This document shows, one piece after another, positions 7,933 through 15,946 of a stretch of 20,519 bases of DNA. The position numbers were made by a program, and so were the translations under genes. Origin of the DNA: an uncultured Collinsella sp. (lineage in GTDB: Bacteria; Actinomycetota; Coriobacteriia; Coriobacteriales; Coriobacteriaceae). The notes beneath the pieces were generated by a model that saw nothing but the letters and a program-made list of their open reading frames with translations, made no database searches and was not told where the DNA came from. Location: assembly GCA_900550415.1 (NCBI GenBank), contig URSO01000043.1, forward strand, positions 1 through 20,519. The letters are read 5' to 3'. Position 1 is the stretch's first letter, and each line of letters opens with the position of its first letter.

Positions 7933-8874
7933 TTAAGCCTTCAGGCTCAGGCCCATGGACTCAAGCTTGTCCTTCACTTCCTCGATCGACTTAACACCGA
8001 AGTTACGGATGTTGAGCAGATCGTTCTCCGAGAACTCAACGAGCTGACGGACCGAGTGAATGCTGGCGCGCTTAAGGCAGTTGTAGGAACGGACGGAAAG
8101 GTCCAGATCCTCGATCTGCTTGTCCAGCTCGGCGTTGTCGTTGGTGACCTCGGGAGCGAAGATCGAAGCCTCCTCCTCGACCTCGGGGGTCTCGGCAAGG
8201 TTCATAAAGGCGGCCATATGCTGGTTGATGATATTGGCAGCCTGGACCACGGCGTCGCGCGGGGCGATGGAGCCGTTGGTCTCGATCTCGAGGACAAGGC
8301 GGTCGTAGTCGGTGTGCTGACCGACACGGCAAGCCTCAACGAGCTTGGCGCAACGGGAAACCGGCGAGTACAGCGAGTCGACGTGGATCACACCGATGGG
8401 ATCGTTGTCGCGCTTGTTGGCCTCGCCAGAAACATAGCCGCGGCCATAGCCGATGCGCATGCTCATGGTGAGATGGCCACCCTCGGTGAGGGTAGCGATG
8501 TGCTGCTCGGGGTTGACCAGCTCAAACTCGGACGGAATAAAGAAGTCCGCACCGGTGACCTCGCAGGGGCCGTCAACAGAAATGGTGGCGGTCGCCTCGT
8601 CGGTCGTGCCGAGAGCCCTGAAGACAAGACCCTTGACATTCAGGACGATGTCGGTGACATCCTCGACCATGTTAGGGATGGTCATGAACTCGTGCTGTGC
8701 ACCATCGATCTGAATAGCCTCGACGGCGGCACCCTCGAGCGAGGACAGAAGAACGCGACGAAGGGAGTTACCCAGCGTATCGCCGTAACCACGCTCGAGC
8801 GGCTCGACGGAGACACGAGCAGACGTCTCGTTGATCTCTTCGACCTGAACCTGAGGCCTAATGAATTCTGACAT
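7933..8874 (-). CDS. rpoA: DNA-directed RNA polymerase alpha subunit
   Basis: 313 residues. Dimerises to nucleate RNA polymerase assembly and contacts promoter UP elements and activators. The N-terminal domain (about 1-225) contains the LERGYGDTLGNSLRRVLLSS dimerisation block and the RDAVVQAANIINQHM helix. An acidic linker follows, then the C-terminal domain (about 250-313) with LDLSVRSYNCLKRA and LLNIRNFGVKSIEEV, the helix-hairpin-helix DNA-binding part. Length and motifs are normal. GGAGGT lies about 6 bases before the ATG. It sits between rpsD and rplQ as usual. Confidence 0.98.
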   Translation of the reverse strand: MSEFIRPQVQVEEINETSARVSVEPLERGYGDTLGNSLRRVLLSSLEGAAVEAIQIDGAQHEFMTIPNMVEDVTDIVLNVKGLVFRALGTTDEATATISVDGPCEVTGADFFIPSEFELVNPEQHIATLTEGGHLTMSMRIGYGRGYVSGEANKRDNDPIGVIHVDSLYSPVSRCAKLVEACRVGQHTDYDRLVLEIETNGSIAPRDAVVQAANIINQHMAAFMNLAETPEVEEEASIFAPEVTNDNAELDKQIEDLDLSVRSYNCLKRASIHSVRQLVEFSENDLLNIRNFGVKSIEEVKDKLESMGLSLKA

Positions 8875-8906
8875 GTATTACCTCCAGCCTCAGCAGCCCG
8901 GATGGA

Positions 8907-9503
8907 CTACTTAGAGTAGAGCTCGACGATGAGCTGCTCGTTGATATCACCGCTGATCTGCTCACGCGTCGGCAGAGCGAGCACGTTACCAGACAGCTTC
9001 TCGATATCGACCTCGAGCCAGCCAGGGACCTCAAAGCGCTCGGAGGAAATCAGGGCCTCCTTGATGGGGAGGAGGTCACGGAACTTCTCGCCGACAGCGA
9101 CGACGTCGCCGGCCTTGACGCGGTAGGACGGGATGTCCACGCGCTTGCCGTTCACGGTGAAGTGACCGTGACGGACGGACTGACGAGCCTCTTTACGGGT
9201 GCGGGCGAAGCCAAGACGGAAGACGACGTTGTCGAGGCGAGACTCAAGGATGATCATGAGGTTCTCACCGGTGACGCCGTTCATCTTGCGGGCCTTGTTG
9301 AAGTAGCCGTGGAACTGCTTCTCCAGAACGCCATAGATGAACTTGACCTTCTGCTTCTCGCGCAGCTGCATGCCGTACTCAGATTCCTTGCGACGGCGCT
9401 TGGGCTGACGGATAGATTCCTTCTTGCTGCTGTAACCGAGCTCAGCGGGATCGATCCCGAGCTGACGGCAGCGCTTAAGAACAGGAGTCCTGTCGATTGC
9501 CAT
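8907..9503 (-). CDS. rpsD: Ribosomal protein S4
   Basis: 198 residues; primary 16S rRNA binder that starts assembly of the 30S body and, in E. coli, represses the alpha operon. The S4 RNA-binding domain (about 88-150) contains RLDNVVFRLGFARTRKEARQ and HFTVNGKRVDIPSYRVKAGD. The N-terminal region has only one cysteine (C12) and so lacks the zinc-binding four-cysteine set: this is the zinc-free form. AAGGA precedes the ATG. It lies 19 bases after rpsK. Confidence 0.97.
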   Translation of the reverse strand: MAIDRTPVLKRCRQLGIDPAELGYSSKKESIRQPKRRRKESEYGMQLREKQKVKFIYGVLEKQFHGYFNKARKMNGVTGENLMIILESRLDNVVFRLGFARTRKEARQSVRHGHFTVNGKRVDIPSYRVKAGDVVAVGEKFRDLLPIKEALISSERFEVPGWLEVDIEKLSGNVLALPTREQISGDINEQLIVELYSK

Positions 9504-9522
9504 ATTGATACGATCCTTTCAG

Positions 9523-9927
9523 TTACACGCGGCGACGCTTCTTGGGGCGGCAGCCGTTGTGCGGAATGGGGGTCTTGTCCTGGATGCTCGAGACCTCGAG
9601 GCCAGCAGCCTGGAGGGAGCGGATGGCGGTCTCACGACCGGAGCCGGGGCCCTTGACGAAGACGGAAACCTTCTTCATACCGTGCTCCATGGCCTGCTTG
9701 GCAGCAGCCTCGGCAGCCATCTGGGCAGCGAACGGCGTGGACTTACGGGAGCCCTTGAAGCCCACCTGGCCAGCCGACTTCCAGGAAATGACGTTGCCCT
9801 GGGGATCGGTGATCGAAACAATCGTGTTGTTGAACGTAGAACGAATGTGAGCCTGGCCCACGGAAATGTTCTTACGGTCCGCGCGCTTCAGACGGGCAGC
9901 GCGAACGTTCTTCTTAGCAGTAGCCAT
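9523..9927 (-). CDS. rpsK: Ribosomal protein S11
   Basis: 134 residues; small-subunit platform protein next to the mRNA at the E site. Recognised by HIRSTFNNTIVSITDPQGN, SWKSAGQVGFKGSRKSTPFAAQ and the C-terminal DKTPIPHNGCRPKKRRRV. The basic N-terminus and the length are standard. AAGGAG lies about 10 bases upstream of the ATG. The gap after rpsM is 14 bases, consistent with co-transcription. Confidence 0.98.
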   Translation of the reverse strand: MATAKKNVRAARLKRADRKNISVGQAHIRSTFNNTIVSITDPQGNVISWKSAGQVGFKGSRKSTPFAAQMAAEAAAKQAMEHGMKKVSVFVKGPGSGRETAIRSLQAAGLEVSSIQDKTPIPHNGCRPKKRRRV

Positions 9928-9941
9928 CTATCTAGCGCTCC

Positions 9942-10316
9942 TTATTTCTTCTTCTTAGCACCGATCTGACGCTTCGGGCCCTTGCGGGTACGAGCGTTAG
10001 TGTGGGTGCGCTGGCCGCGGACCGGGAGGCCCTTGCGGTGACGAAGGCCGCGGTTGCAGCCGATGTCCATAAGGCGCTTGACGTTCTGGTTGCGCTCACG
10101 GCGGAGGTCGCCCTCAACCATGATCTGGTTCTTATCGATATAATCGCGGATGGCGTTAACCTCATCCTCGGTGAGGTCCTTAACGCGCGTATCCACGTTA
10201 ACGTTGCACTCGACGCAGATCTTCGTCGCAGTGGTGCGGCCGATGCCGTAAATGTAGGTCAGACCGATCTCAACGCGCTTCTCACGCGGGAGGTCGACAC
10301 CATTAATACGGGCCAA
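9942..10316 (-). CDS. rpsM: Ribosomal protein S13 (TTG start)
   Basis: 124 residues; 30S head protein that contacts the 50S subunit and P-site tRNA. Recognised by ARINGVDLPREKRVEIGLTYIYGIG, the GCNRGLRHRKGLPVRGQRT block and a basic tail. The start codon is TTG, with AGAGGAG 6 bases upstream; the protein already has the standard length from this codon and no ATG is available nearby. It follows rpmJ by 14 bases. Confidence 0.97.
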   Translation of the reverse strand: MARINGVDLPREKRVEIGLTYIYGIGRTTATKICVECNVNVDTRVKDLTEDEVNAIRDYIDKNQIMVEGDLRRERNQNVKRLMDIGCNRGLRHRKGLPVRGQRTHTNARTRKGPKRQIGAKKKK

Positions 10317-10330
10317 CGTAGTCTCCTCTC

Positions 10331-10444
10331 TTAACCCTGACGCTGCTTATGACGGGGGTTCTCGCAAATGACGAGGACCTTGCCATGGCGCCTAATGATT
10401 TTGCACTTATCGCACATCTTCTTGACCGAAGGACGTACCTTCAT
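10331..10444 (-). CDS. rpmJ: Ribosomal protein L36
   Basis: 37 residues, the standard size: MKVRPSVKKMC followed by DKCKIIRRHG and ICENPRHKQRQG. The zinc ribbon is complete (C11, C14, C27, H32), so this is the zinc-containing form. It lies between infA and rpsM. The 150-base gap from infA is unusually long for this operon and holds a hairpin at 10538-10569. Confidence 0.95.
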   Translation of the reverse strand: MKVRPSVKKMCDKCKIIRRHGKVLVICENPRHKQRQG

Positions 10445-10537
10445 CGTTCTTCCTTTCGGTAGCGCTCAAACTACTTCCCTACTATCTACTCGCCCAGCCG
10501 CAGGCGTTTAAAACTATGGCTGGTCTTCACACACAAT

Positions 10538-10569
10538 CCGACCGTAGGTTGAGCTAAGCCTGCAGTCGG
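10538..10569 (-). other. Imperfect hairpin in the infA-rpmJ gap
   Basis: CCGAC (10538-10542) pairs with GTCGG (10565-10569), with a further AGG/CCT pairing inside and a 3x3 internal loop. There is no T-run after it. It is the only visible structure in the 150-base gap; the rest of the gap shows nothing I can support. Confidence 0.35.
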
Positions 10570-10594
10570 AAATGGAGTGCGTGTATGCGTGCCG

Positions 10595-10813
10595 CTATTT
10601 GTAGCGATAGGTGATGCGGCCGCGGGTCAGGTCGTACGGGGAAAGCTCCACGACAACCCTGTCACCGGGGAGAATACGGATGTAATTCATTCGGATCTTG
10701 CCAGAAATGTTGCACAGAACCGAATGACCGTTCTCGAGCTCAACCTTAAACATGGCATTGGGCAACGGTTCCTTTACCGTACCCTCGAGCTCAATTGCGT
10801 CTTCCTTCTTCAC
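10595..10813 (-). CDS. infA: Translation initiation factor IF-1 (GTG start)
   Basis: 72 residues, the same as typical IF-1. Single OB-fold that occupies the ribosomal A site during initiation. Recognised by AIELEGTVKEPLPNAMFKVELENGH, NISGKIRMNYIRILPGDRV and ELSPYDLTRGRITYRYK. The frame also has a TTG at 10819, but the weak GAGAAAG ribosome binding site (10823-10830) is better spaced for the GTG at 10813, and that choice gives the canonical length. It probably begins a transcription unit of its own, since a long inverted repeat and a promoter-like sequence separate it from map. Confidence 0.95.
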   Translation of the reverse strand: MKKEDAIELEGTVKEPLPNAMFKVELENGHSVLCNISGKIRMNYIRILPGDRVVVELSPYDLTRGRITYRYK

Positions 10814-10852
10814 AAGCAATCATCTTTCTCTAGAAAACGACAGCGATTGAGT

Positions 10853-10881
10853 ATTCTACAACACGTATGCACGCATCGTAA
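10853..10881 (-). promoter_or_regulatory. Candidate sigma-70-type promoter for infA
   Basis: On the minus strand TTACGA, 17 bases, then TAGAAT. The -10 matches five of six consensus bases but the -35 is poor. A second pair in the same region (TTGTGG, 17 bases, TACGAT) is an alternative. Both lie between the inverted repeat and infA, where a promoter would be expected if the repeat ends transcription from map. Confidence 0.4.
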
Positions 10882-10925
10882 TAACTTCGTAATGGCTCCA
10901 CAACTAAGTAGAACTTGTTACATTT

Positions 10926-11054
10926 GAAATGTAAAACAAAACCGTTCCCTGATACCCAAGATCGCCTTGAAATGAGAAGGCATAGACCTTGGGGTCATGC
11001 CTTCGAAATTGAAAGGCGAGGTTGGGCATCAGGGGGCGGCGACTTTTACATTTC
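10926..11054. repeat. 129-bp imperfect inverted repeat between map and infA
   Basis: The outer arms GAAATGTAAAA (10926-10936) and TTTTACATTTC (11044-11054) are perfect complements. Inside them CCCTGATACCCAAGATCGCC (from 10948) pairs with a near-identical complement ending near 11035, and AAGGCAT pairs with ATGCCTT around a small GACC-CCAA-GGTC hairpin at the centre. The left outer arm also forms TTACATTT-G-AAATGTAA with the bases before it. The right arm includes the map stop codon. The shape resembles a miniature inverted-repeat element or a large bifunctional terminator; on the minus strand it is followed by a TTTTGTTTT run. Confidence 0.7.
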
Positions 11055-11834
11055 ACCGCCTTGCAAGGAACACCAAGCACCTTGGGCATCCGTGGTGAGA
11101 ATCACCGGACCGTCATTGGTAATGGCGACGGTGTTCTCGTAGTGCGCGGCGGGCAGGTGGTCGTTGGTCGTAACAATCCAACCGTCGGAGCCCGTGCTCA
11201 CATGGTTGGAACCCATCGTAACCATCGGCTCGATGGCAATGACCATGCCGGCCTGGAGGCGAACGCCCCTCCCCTTCTTTCCATAGTTAGGAACGTTGGG
11301 GTCCTCGTGCATCACGCGGCCAATGCCATGACCCACATAGTCACGAAGCACGCCGTAACCGTGAGACTCGGCAAGGGACTGAACGGCATAACCGACGTCC
11401 CCGATATGGTTACCGGGAACAGCCTGCTCGATGGCAGCCTTAAGGCAATCGCGCGTGACCTCGCACAAAGCCTTGGCTTCGGGCGTGGGGGTGCCGACGA
11501 AAAACGTCCATGCGTTATCGCCGACCCAACCGTCGACAACGGCTCCCGTATCGATGGAGATGATATCGCCATCGCGCAGGATCATGTCAGGGTTGGGAAT
11601 ACCGTGGACCACGGCATCGTTGATCGATGCGCAAATGGTCCCCGGGAACCCGCCGTAACCCTTAAAGGCCGGGGTGCCGCCATGCATGCGGATAATCTGC
11701 TCCGCGAGCTGATCGAGCTCAAAAGTCGAAACGCCGGGGCGCACCATGGCTCCAACGTGGCGGAGCGCCATCTTAGATAGCGCTCCTGCCTTCTTCATCT
11801 GCTCGATTTGCGTTGCAGACTTAATCTTGATCAT
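11046..11834 (-). CDS. map: Methionine aminopeptidase, type I
   Basis: 262 residues. Removes the initiator methionine from new proteins; two-metal pita-bread fold. All five metal ligands are present (D95, D106, H169, E202, E233), offset by two from the E. coli enzyme, as is the GVSTFELDQLAEQ helix. The start overlaps the adk stop as ATGA, so translation is coupled. The last 15 residues (about TDAQGAWCSLQGGEM) do not look like the usual short ending, and the stop codon lies inside the 129-bp inverted repeat; the C-terminus may have been altered by insertion of that element. This last point is inference. Confidence 0.97.
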   Translation of the reverse strand: MIKIKSATQIEQMKKAGALSKMALRHVGAMVRPGVSTFELDQLAEQIIRMHGGTPAFKGYGGFPGTICASINDAVVHGIPNPDMILRDGDIISIDTGAVVDGWVGDNAWTFFVGTPTPEAKALCEVTRDCLKAAIEQAVPGNHIGDVGYAVQSLAESHGYGVLRDYVGHGIGRVMHEDPNVPNYGKKGRGVRLQAGMVIAIEPMVTMGSNHVSTGSDGWIVTTNDHLPAAHYENTVAITNDGPVILTTDAQGAWCSLQGGEM

Positions 11835-12457
11835 AGACCGAGAGCCTCTTTGACATCCCCGTACACGGTCTCGCGAGCCTGGTCACCGTTGACCGACTTG
11901 AGCAGACCCTGGCCACGATAGTAGTCGACGAGCGGGCTCGTGGACTTCTCGTAGACGTCGAGACGGTTCTTGATGGTCTCGGGCTTGTCGTCGTCGCGCT
12001 GATACATCTCGCCACCGCACTTGGGGCAGGTGGCATCGGCAGCGGTGCCGGTGTAACCGCAGGCGCGGCAGGTGCGACGCGAAGACAGACGATCGATGAT
12101 AACCTCGGGGGCCACGTCGACCAGAAGGGCGCAGTCGATCTCGCGACCCATGGCGGAGAGCTCGGAATCGAGCGTCACAGCCTGGGCGGTGTTGCGCGGG
12201 AAGCCGTCGAGGATGAAGCCCTGCTGGGCGTCATCGGCAGCAAGGCGCTCCTTGACAAGGTCGATCACGAGCTGGTCGGGAACGAGCTCGCCAGCGTCCA
12301 TGTACTTCTTAGCCTGAATACCAAGCTCGGTGCCACCCTTGACGGCAGCACGCAGCAGGTCGCCCGTGGAAATGTGAGCGACGCCAAACTCGGCGACGAG
12401 CTCCTGTGCGACGGTGCCCTTACCGGCACCCGGAGCTCCGAGCAATACGAGGTTCAT
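11831..12457 (-). CDS. adk: Adenylate kinase, zinc-LID form
   Basis: 208 residues. Interconverts ATP plus AMP with two ADP. The P-loop is GAPGAGKG (7-14); AMP-site features include STGDLLRAAV and GFILDGFPRN. It is the long form with a LID domain carrying four cysteines (C130, C133, C144, C147) for structural zinc. The frame opens at a TTG (12463), but AGGAGG is 7 bases before the ATG at 12457. It follows secY by 18 bases and overlaps map by four bases (ATGA). Confidence 0.97.
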   Translation of the reverse strand: MNLVLLGAPGAGKGTVAQELVAEFGVAHISTGDLLRAAVKGGTELGIQAKKYMDAGELVPDQLVIDLVKERLAADDAQQGFILDGFPRNTAQAVTLDSELSAMGREIDCALLVDVAPEVIIDRLSSRRTCRACGYTGTAADATCPKCGGEMYQRDDDKPETIKNRLDVYEKSTSPLVDYYRGQGLLKSVNGDQARETVYGDVKEALGL

Positions 12458-12475
12458 GAGCAATCCTCCTCTAGC

Positions 12476-13762
12476 CTATTTAAAGAATCCATCGTAATCA
12501 TACATCTTGATCTGGCCTTCGAGCTTATCGACCGTGTCGAGCACGACGCCGACCATGATGAGGATGGACGTGCCACCAAATGCCTGGATCAGCTGGTTAC
12601 CCGTGAAGGAGAAGATGATCGAAGGCACGATGGCGATGAGCGCCAAAAAGACAGCGCTGGGAAGCGTAATCTTGTTGAGCGCGTTCTTGATGTAGGCCGC
12701 GGTAGCCCTACCCGGACGAACGCCCGGAATAAAGCCGCCCTGCTTCTTAAGGTTGTCGGCGGTGTCATCGGGGTTGAACACCATGGAGGTGTAGAAGTAC
12801 GCGAAGAACACGATGAGGACAACATTAAGCACCCAGTTGAGCCAACCGGTCGAAAGCGCAGAGGCAACTGCCTGAATCCAGCCGATGCCGGGGAAGAACA
12901 CGGCAATCTGAGCCGGGAAGTACAGCAGCGCCGAAGCGAAGATGATCGGCACGACACCCGCGGTGTTGACCTTGATGGGCAGGTAGGTGGTCTGGCCACC
13001 CATCATGCGACGGCCAACGACGCGTTTGGCGTAGGAGACCGGGATGCGGCGTTGGCCGCGCTCAAGGAAAACAATCAGCGGAATAACCAGCAGGATGATG
13101 GCGCAGATGATCACCATGGTGATGATGCCACCGGCATTGCCCTCGGTGCTGGAGAAGATAGCCTGCGGCAGACCGGCCATGATGTTCGCAAAGATGATCA
13201 GCGACATGCCATTGCCGATACCGCGCTGGGTGATGAGCTCACCAATCCACATGATCAGCATGGCGCCCGCGGTGAGCGTGCCGACAATCATGAGGTCGAA
13301 GATGATCTCGGGAGCGCCGGCGCCATTGAAGCTGATGCCGAAGCTCTTAAAGAGGAAGAGGTAACCCACGGAGTTGAGGATTGCCAGAGCCAGGGTGAGG
13401 TAACGCGAATACTGCGTAATCTTGGTCTGACCGACCTCGCCCTCGCGGGCAAGCTCATGCAGGGAAGGCACGACGGCCTGGAGCATCTGGAGGATGATCG
13501 AGCTGGTGATGTAAGGCATGATGCCCAGCGAAAACACCGACACATAGCTCAACGCGCCGCCAGAGAAAAGATTCAGGAGGGCCATAGCACCTGCGGCGAC
13601 CGAATTGTTATCGGTCGAGAAAAGTCCCAGCATCCCCTGGAAGGGAATGCCGGGCACAGGAACGTGCGCACCAATGCGGTACACGACGAGCATAGCTATG
13701 GTAAAAAGAATCTTTTCGCGCAATTCTTTGATGCGGAAAGCATTCTTAAGACCATTTAGCAC
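12476..13762 (-). CDS. secY: Protein translocase channel subunit SecY (GTG start)
   Basis: 428 residues. Forms the membrane channel of the Sec translocon with SecE and SecG. Ten hydrophobic segments can be traced, from ILFTIAMLVVYRIGAHVPV near residue 20 to ILIMVGVVLDTVDKLEGQ near 410. Family marks are HVPVPGI, the MPYITSSIILQML segment, RGIGNGMSLIIFANI and the cytoplasmic loop IPVSYAKRVVGRRM. The start is GTG, overlapping the rplO stop by seven bases (GTGCTAA), with GGAAAGG upstream inside rplO. The order rplO-secY-adk-map is the classic arrangement. Confidence 0.97.
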   Translation of the reverse strand: MLNGLKNAFRIKELREKILFTIAMLVVYRIGAHVPVPGIPFQGMLGLFSTDNNSVAAGAMALLNLFSGGALSYVSVFSLGIMPYITSSIILQMLQAVVPSLHELAREGEVGQTKITQYSRYLTLALAILNSVGYLFLFKSFGISFNGAGAPEIIFDLMIVGTLTAGAMLIMWIGELITQRGIGNGMSLIIFANIMAGLPQAIFSSTEGNAGGIITMVIICAIILLVIPLIVFLERGQRRIPVSYAKRVVGRRMMGGQTTYLPIKVNTAGVVPIIFASALLYFPAQIAVFFPGIGWIQAVASALSTGWLNWVLNVVLIVFFAYFYTSMVFNPDDTADNLKKQGGFIPGVRPGRATAAYIKNALNKITLPSAVFLALIAIVPSIIFSFTGNQLIQAFGGTSILIMVGVVLDTVDKLEGQIKMYDYDGFFK

Positions 13763-14205
13763 GGCAGCTCGACCTTTCCGCCGGCGGCCTCGATCTTGGC
13801 CTGCGCAGAAGCGCTGACCTTGTCGACCTTGACCGTGAACTTCTTGGTGAGCTCACCATTGCCGAGCACCTTGACGGGCTCGAACTCGCTCTTGGTGATG
13901 CGAGCGGCCTTAAGAGCGGCACCGTCGATCACAGCGCCATCCTCGAACTTACGCTCGAGACGCTCAACGTTAACAGCGGTGTACTCGATACGACGGGGGT
14001 TACGGAAGCCCGGAAGCTTGGGCAGGCGCATAGCCAGCGGAGTCTGGCCACCCTCGAAGCCGGCACCCTTGGTGCCGCCAGAGCGGGAACCCTGGCCCTT
14101 CTGGCCGCGGCCAGAAGTGGTGCCGTGACCCGAAGAATTGCCACGGCCGACGCGCTTGCGGTTCTTGGTGGAACCGGGCGCGGAAGTAAGATCGTGAAGC
14201 TGCAT
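13756..14205 (-). CDS. rplO: Ribosomal protein L15
   Basis: 149 residues; late-assembly 50S protein. The N-terminal GRGNSSGHGTTSGRGQKGQGS-type Gly/Arg/Ser-rich extension threads into 23S rRNA; the globular C-terminal domain ends AAGGKVELPC. Its ribosome binding site (GAGGAG) is formed by the last codons of rpmD, and its stop lies within the start of secY, so three genes are tightly coupled. Confidence 0.97.
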   Translation of the reverse strand: MQLHDLTSAPGSTKNRKRVGRGNSSGHGTTSGRGQKGQGSRSGGTKGAGFEGGQTPLAMRLPKLPGFRNPRRIEYTAVNVERLERKFEDGAVIDGAALKAARITKSEFEPVKVLGNGELTKKFTVKVDKVSASAQAKIEAAGGKVELPC

Positions 14206-14208
14206 TTG

Positions 14209-14391
14209 CTACTCCTCTACAATCTCGACAAGGTGCTTGACCTTGAAGATCATGCCGCGGACGGACTCGTTGTCAGCAATCTCGCGAACCTCGCGGATCC
14301 TGTGGAGACCGAGGGCACGGACAGTACGGACCTGGTCCTGCTTGCAACCGTTGGTGCTGCGGACCTGCTTGATCTTGATGGTGTCAGCCAT
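14209..14391 (-). CDS. rpmD: Ribosomal protein L30
   Basis: 60 residues, standard for bacterial L30. Recognised by IKIKQVRSTNGCKQDQVRTVRALGL and the FKVKHLVEIVEE ending. Two bases separate it from the rpsE stop; GGAGAAC before the ATG overlaps the end of rpsE. Confidence 0.96.
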   Translation of the reverse strand: MADTIKIKQVRSTNGCKQDQVRTVRALGLHRIREVREIADNESVRGMIFKVKHLVEIVEE

Positions 14392-14393
14392 GC

Positions 14394-14918
14394 TTAGTTC
14401 TCCTTACCGACGAACATCTCGGAGACCGTCAGGCCACGGCGAGCCGCGACGTCCTCAGGGCTGGAGAGCTCCTTGAGGCCCTCGACGGCAGCCTTGATGA
14501 TGTTGAGGCCGTTGTCGGTACCGAGGGACTTGGACAGGACGTTCTTGATGCCAGCAAGCTCAAAGAGGGGACGCACAGCGCCGCCGGCGATAACGCCGGT
14601 ACCCTCGACAGCGGGCTTGATGATGATGCGGCCGGCACCAAAGTGGCCGAGAACCTCGTGCGGGATGGTGCCCTGCTCGGTCACCGGCACGTGGAACATG
14701 TTCTTCTTGGCATCGAGAGACGCCTTGGAGATGGCCAGGGGCACCTCAGCGGACTTGCCCATGCCAACGCCGACGTTGCCCTTGCCGTCGCCAACGACGA
14801 CGAGAGCGACGAGGCTCATGCGACGACCACCCTTGACGGTCTTCGACACGCGGTTGATGTAAACGACGCGCTCCTCGAACTCGGAGGCCTCGCGCTGCTG
14901 CTTCTGATTACGAGCCAT
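14394..14918 (-). CDS. rpsE: Ribosomal protein S5
   Basis: 174 residues; 30S protein near the mRNA entry channel that affects decoding accuracy. The N-terminal double-stranded RNA-binding-like domain has EFEERVVYINRVSKTVKGGRRMSL and the VVVGDGKGNVGVGMGKS loop; the C-terminal domain has GAGRIIIKPAVEGTGVIAGGAVRP. GGAGGT lies 9 bases upstream of the ATG. The gap to rplR is 14 bases. Confidence 0.98.
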   Translation of the reverse strand: MARNQKQQREASEFEERVVYINRVSKTVKGGRRMSLVALVVVGDGKGNVGVGMGKSAEVPLAISKASLDAKKNMFHVPVTEQGTIPHEVLGHFGAGRIIIKPAVEGTGVIAGGAVRPLFELAGIKNVLSKSLGTDNGLNIIKAAVEGLKELSSPEDVAARRGLTVSEMFVGKEN

Positions 14919-14932
14919 GTGCTACATACCTC

Positions 14933-15301
14933 CTAGAACTCGAGACCGGCGGCACGAGCACCGTCGGCGAGGGCCTTGACGCGGCCATGGTAGATACGGC
15001 CACCGCGATCGAAGGCGACCTTGGTGATGCCGGCCTCGATGGCGCGCTTGCCAACGAGCTGACCGACCTTCTCCGCAGCCTCCTTGTTCGAGGTGTGGGT
15101 GCCCTTGAACTCGGCCTCGAGGGTCGAGGCAGAGACGAGCGTCAGGCTGGAGCCCTTGCTGTCGTCGATGATCTGGGCATAGATGTTGGCGTTAGTACGG
15201 GTCACGCGAAGACGCGGACGCTCGGAGGTACCCGAGACCTTGCCGCGAACACGACGCTGACGACGCTTGAGGCCTTCCAGCTTCGCCTTATGCTTGTTCA
15301 T
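14933..15301 (-). CDS. rplR: Ribosomal protein L18
   Basis: 122 residues; binds 5S rRNA in the central protuberance together with L5. The basic N-terminus (KLEGLKRRQRRVRGKVSGT) precedes SERPRLRVTRTNANIYAQIIDD and VAFDRGGRIYHGRVKALADGAR. AGGAG lies 7 bases before the ATG. It is preceded by a 75-base gap with a hairpin. Confidence 0.98.
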   Translation of the reverse strand: MNKHKAKLEGLKRRQRRVRGKVSGTSERPRLRVTRTNANIYAQIIDDSKGSSLTLVSASTLEAEFKGTHTSNKEAAEKVGQLVGKRAIEAGITKVAFDRGGRIYHGRVKALADGARAAGLEF

Positions 15302-15329
15302 ACGTAAACTCCTAAAAAGGTTGATCTTG

Positions 15330-15351
15330 CCAGCACCTGACGGGGTGCTGG
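15330..15351 (-). other. Hairpin in the rplF-rplR gap
   Basis: CCAGCACC and its exact complement GGTGCTGG enclose six bases. On the minus strand a TTTTT occurs only 16 bases after the stem, inside the rplR ribosome binding site region, so it is not a standard terminator. It could be an RNA processing or attenuation site. Confidence 0.5.
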
Positions 15352-15376
15352 TCTTATGCGAGTGAGTCGGTTACGA

Positions 15377-15913
15377 CTACTTGGCGGCCTTACCCAGCTT
15401 GCGGCGGATGTGCTCGCCAACGTAGTGGATACCCTTGCCCTTGTAAGGCTCGGGAGGACGATGGCCGCGGATCTCAGCGGCGATCTGACCGACCTGCTGC
15501 TTGTTGATACCCTTGACGTTCACGTGGGTGTTGTCGGGAACCTCGAAGGTGATGCCCTCGGGAGCCTCGACGATCACGGGGTGCGAGAAGCCCAGGGAGA
15601 ACTCGAGGTTCTTGCCCTTCTGCTGCACGCGGTAACCGACGCCGGCGAGCTCGAGCTTCTTCTCGAAGCCCTCGGAAACGCCAACAACCATGTTGTGGAT
15701 GAGGGCACGGGTGAGGCCGTGGCGGGCACGGGTCTCACGCTCGTCGTCGGGACGGGAAACGGTGAGGACGTTGTCCTCGATGTTGATAGCGAGCTTCTCA
15801 AAGACATCGAGCTCGAGCTGGCCCTTGGGGCCCTTGACGACAACGTTGTTGCCGTTGACTGCCACTTCGACTCCGGCGGGAATCTGGACAGGCTTATTAC
15901 CGATACGAGACAC
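15377..15913 (-). CDS. rplF: Ribosomal protein L6 (GTG start)
   Basis: 178 residues; two related domains that bind 23S rRNA near the factor-binding site. Recognised by SRIGNKPVQIPAGVEV, GLTRALIHNMVVGVSEGFEKKLEL and the C-terminal RPPEPYKGKGIHYVGEHIRRKLGKAAK. The start is GTG with AAGGAG about 7 bases upstream; no ATG is near and the length from GTG is standard. The gap to rpsH is 33 bases. Confidence 0.97.
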   Translation of the reverse strand: MSRIGNKPVQIPAGVEVAVNGNNVVVKGPKGQLELDVFEKLAINIEDNVLTVSRPDDERETRARHGLTRALIHNMVVGVSEGFEKKLELAGVGYRVQQKGKNLEFSLGFSHPVIVEAPEGITFEVPDNTHVNVKGINKQQVGQIAAEIRGHRPPEPYKGKGIHYVGEHIRRKLGKAAK

Positions 15914-15946
15914 GGTGATCTCCTTTCCTTCTACCTACCGAGCGAA

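Noticed and set aside
7405..8871. 488-codon plus-strand frame opposite rplQ and rpoA
   Set aside because: It spans two conserved genes and the gap between them on the other strand and has no recognisable domain.
12374..13759. 461-codon plus-strand frame opposite secY and adk
   Set aside because: Shadow of two conserved genes; its His/Asp-rich composition mirrors the antisense of hydrophobic codons.
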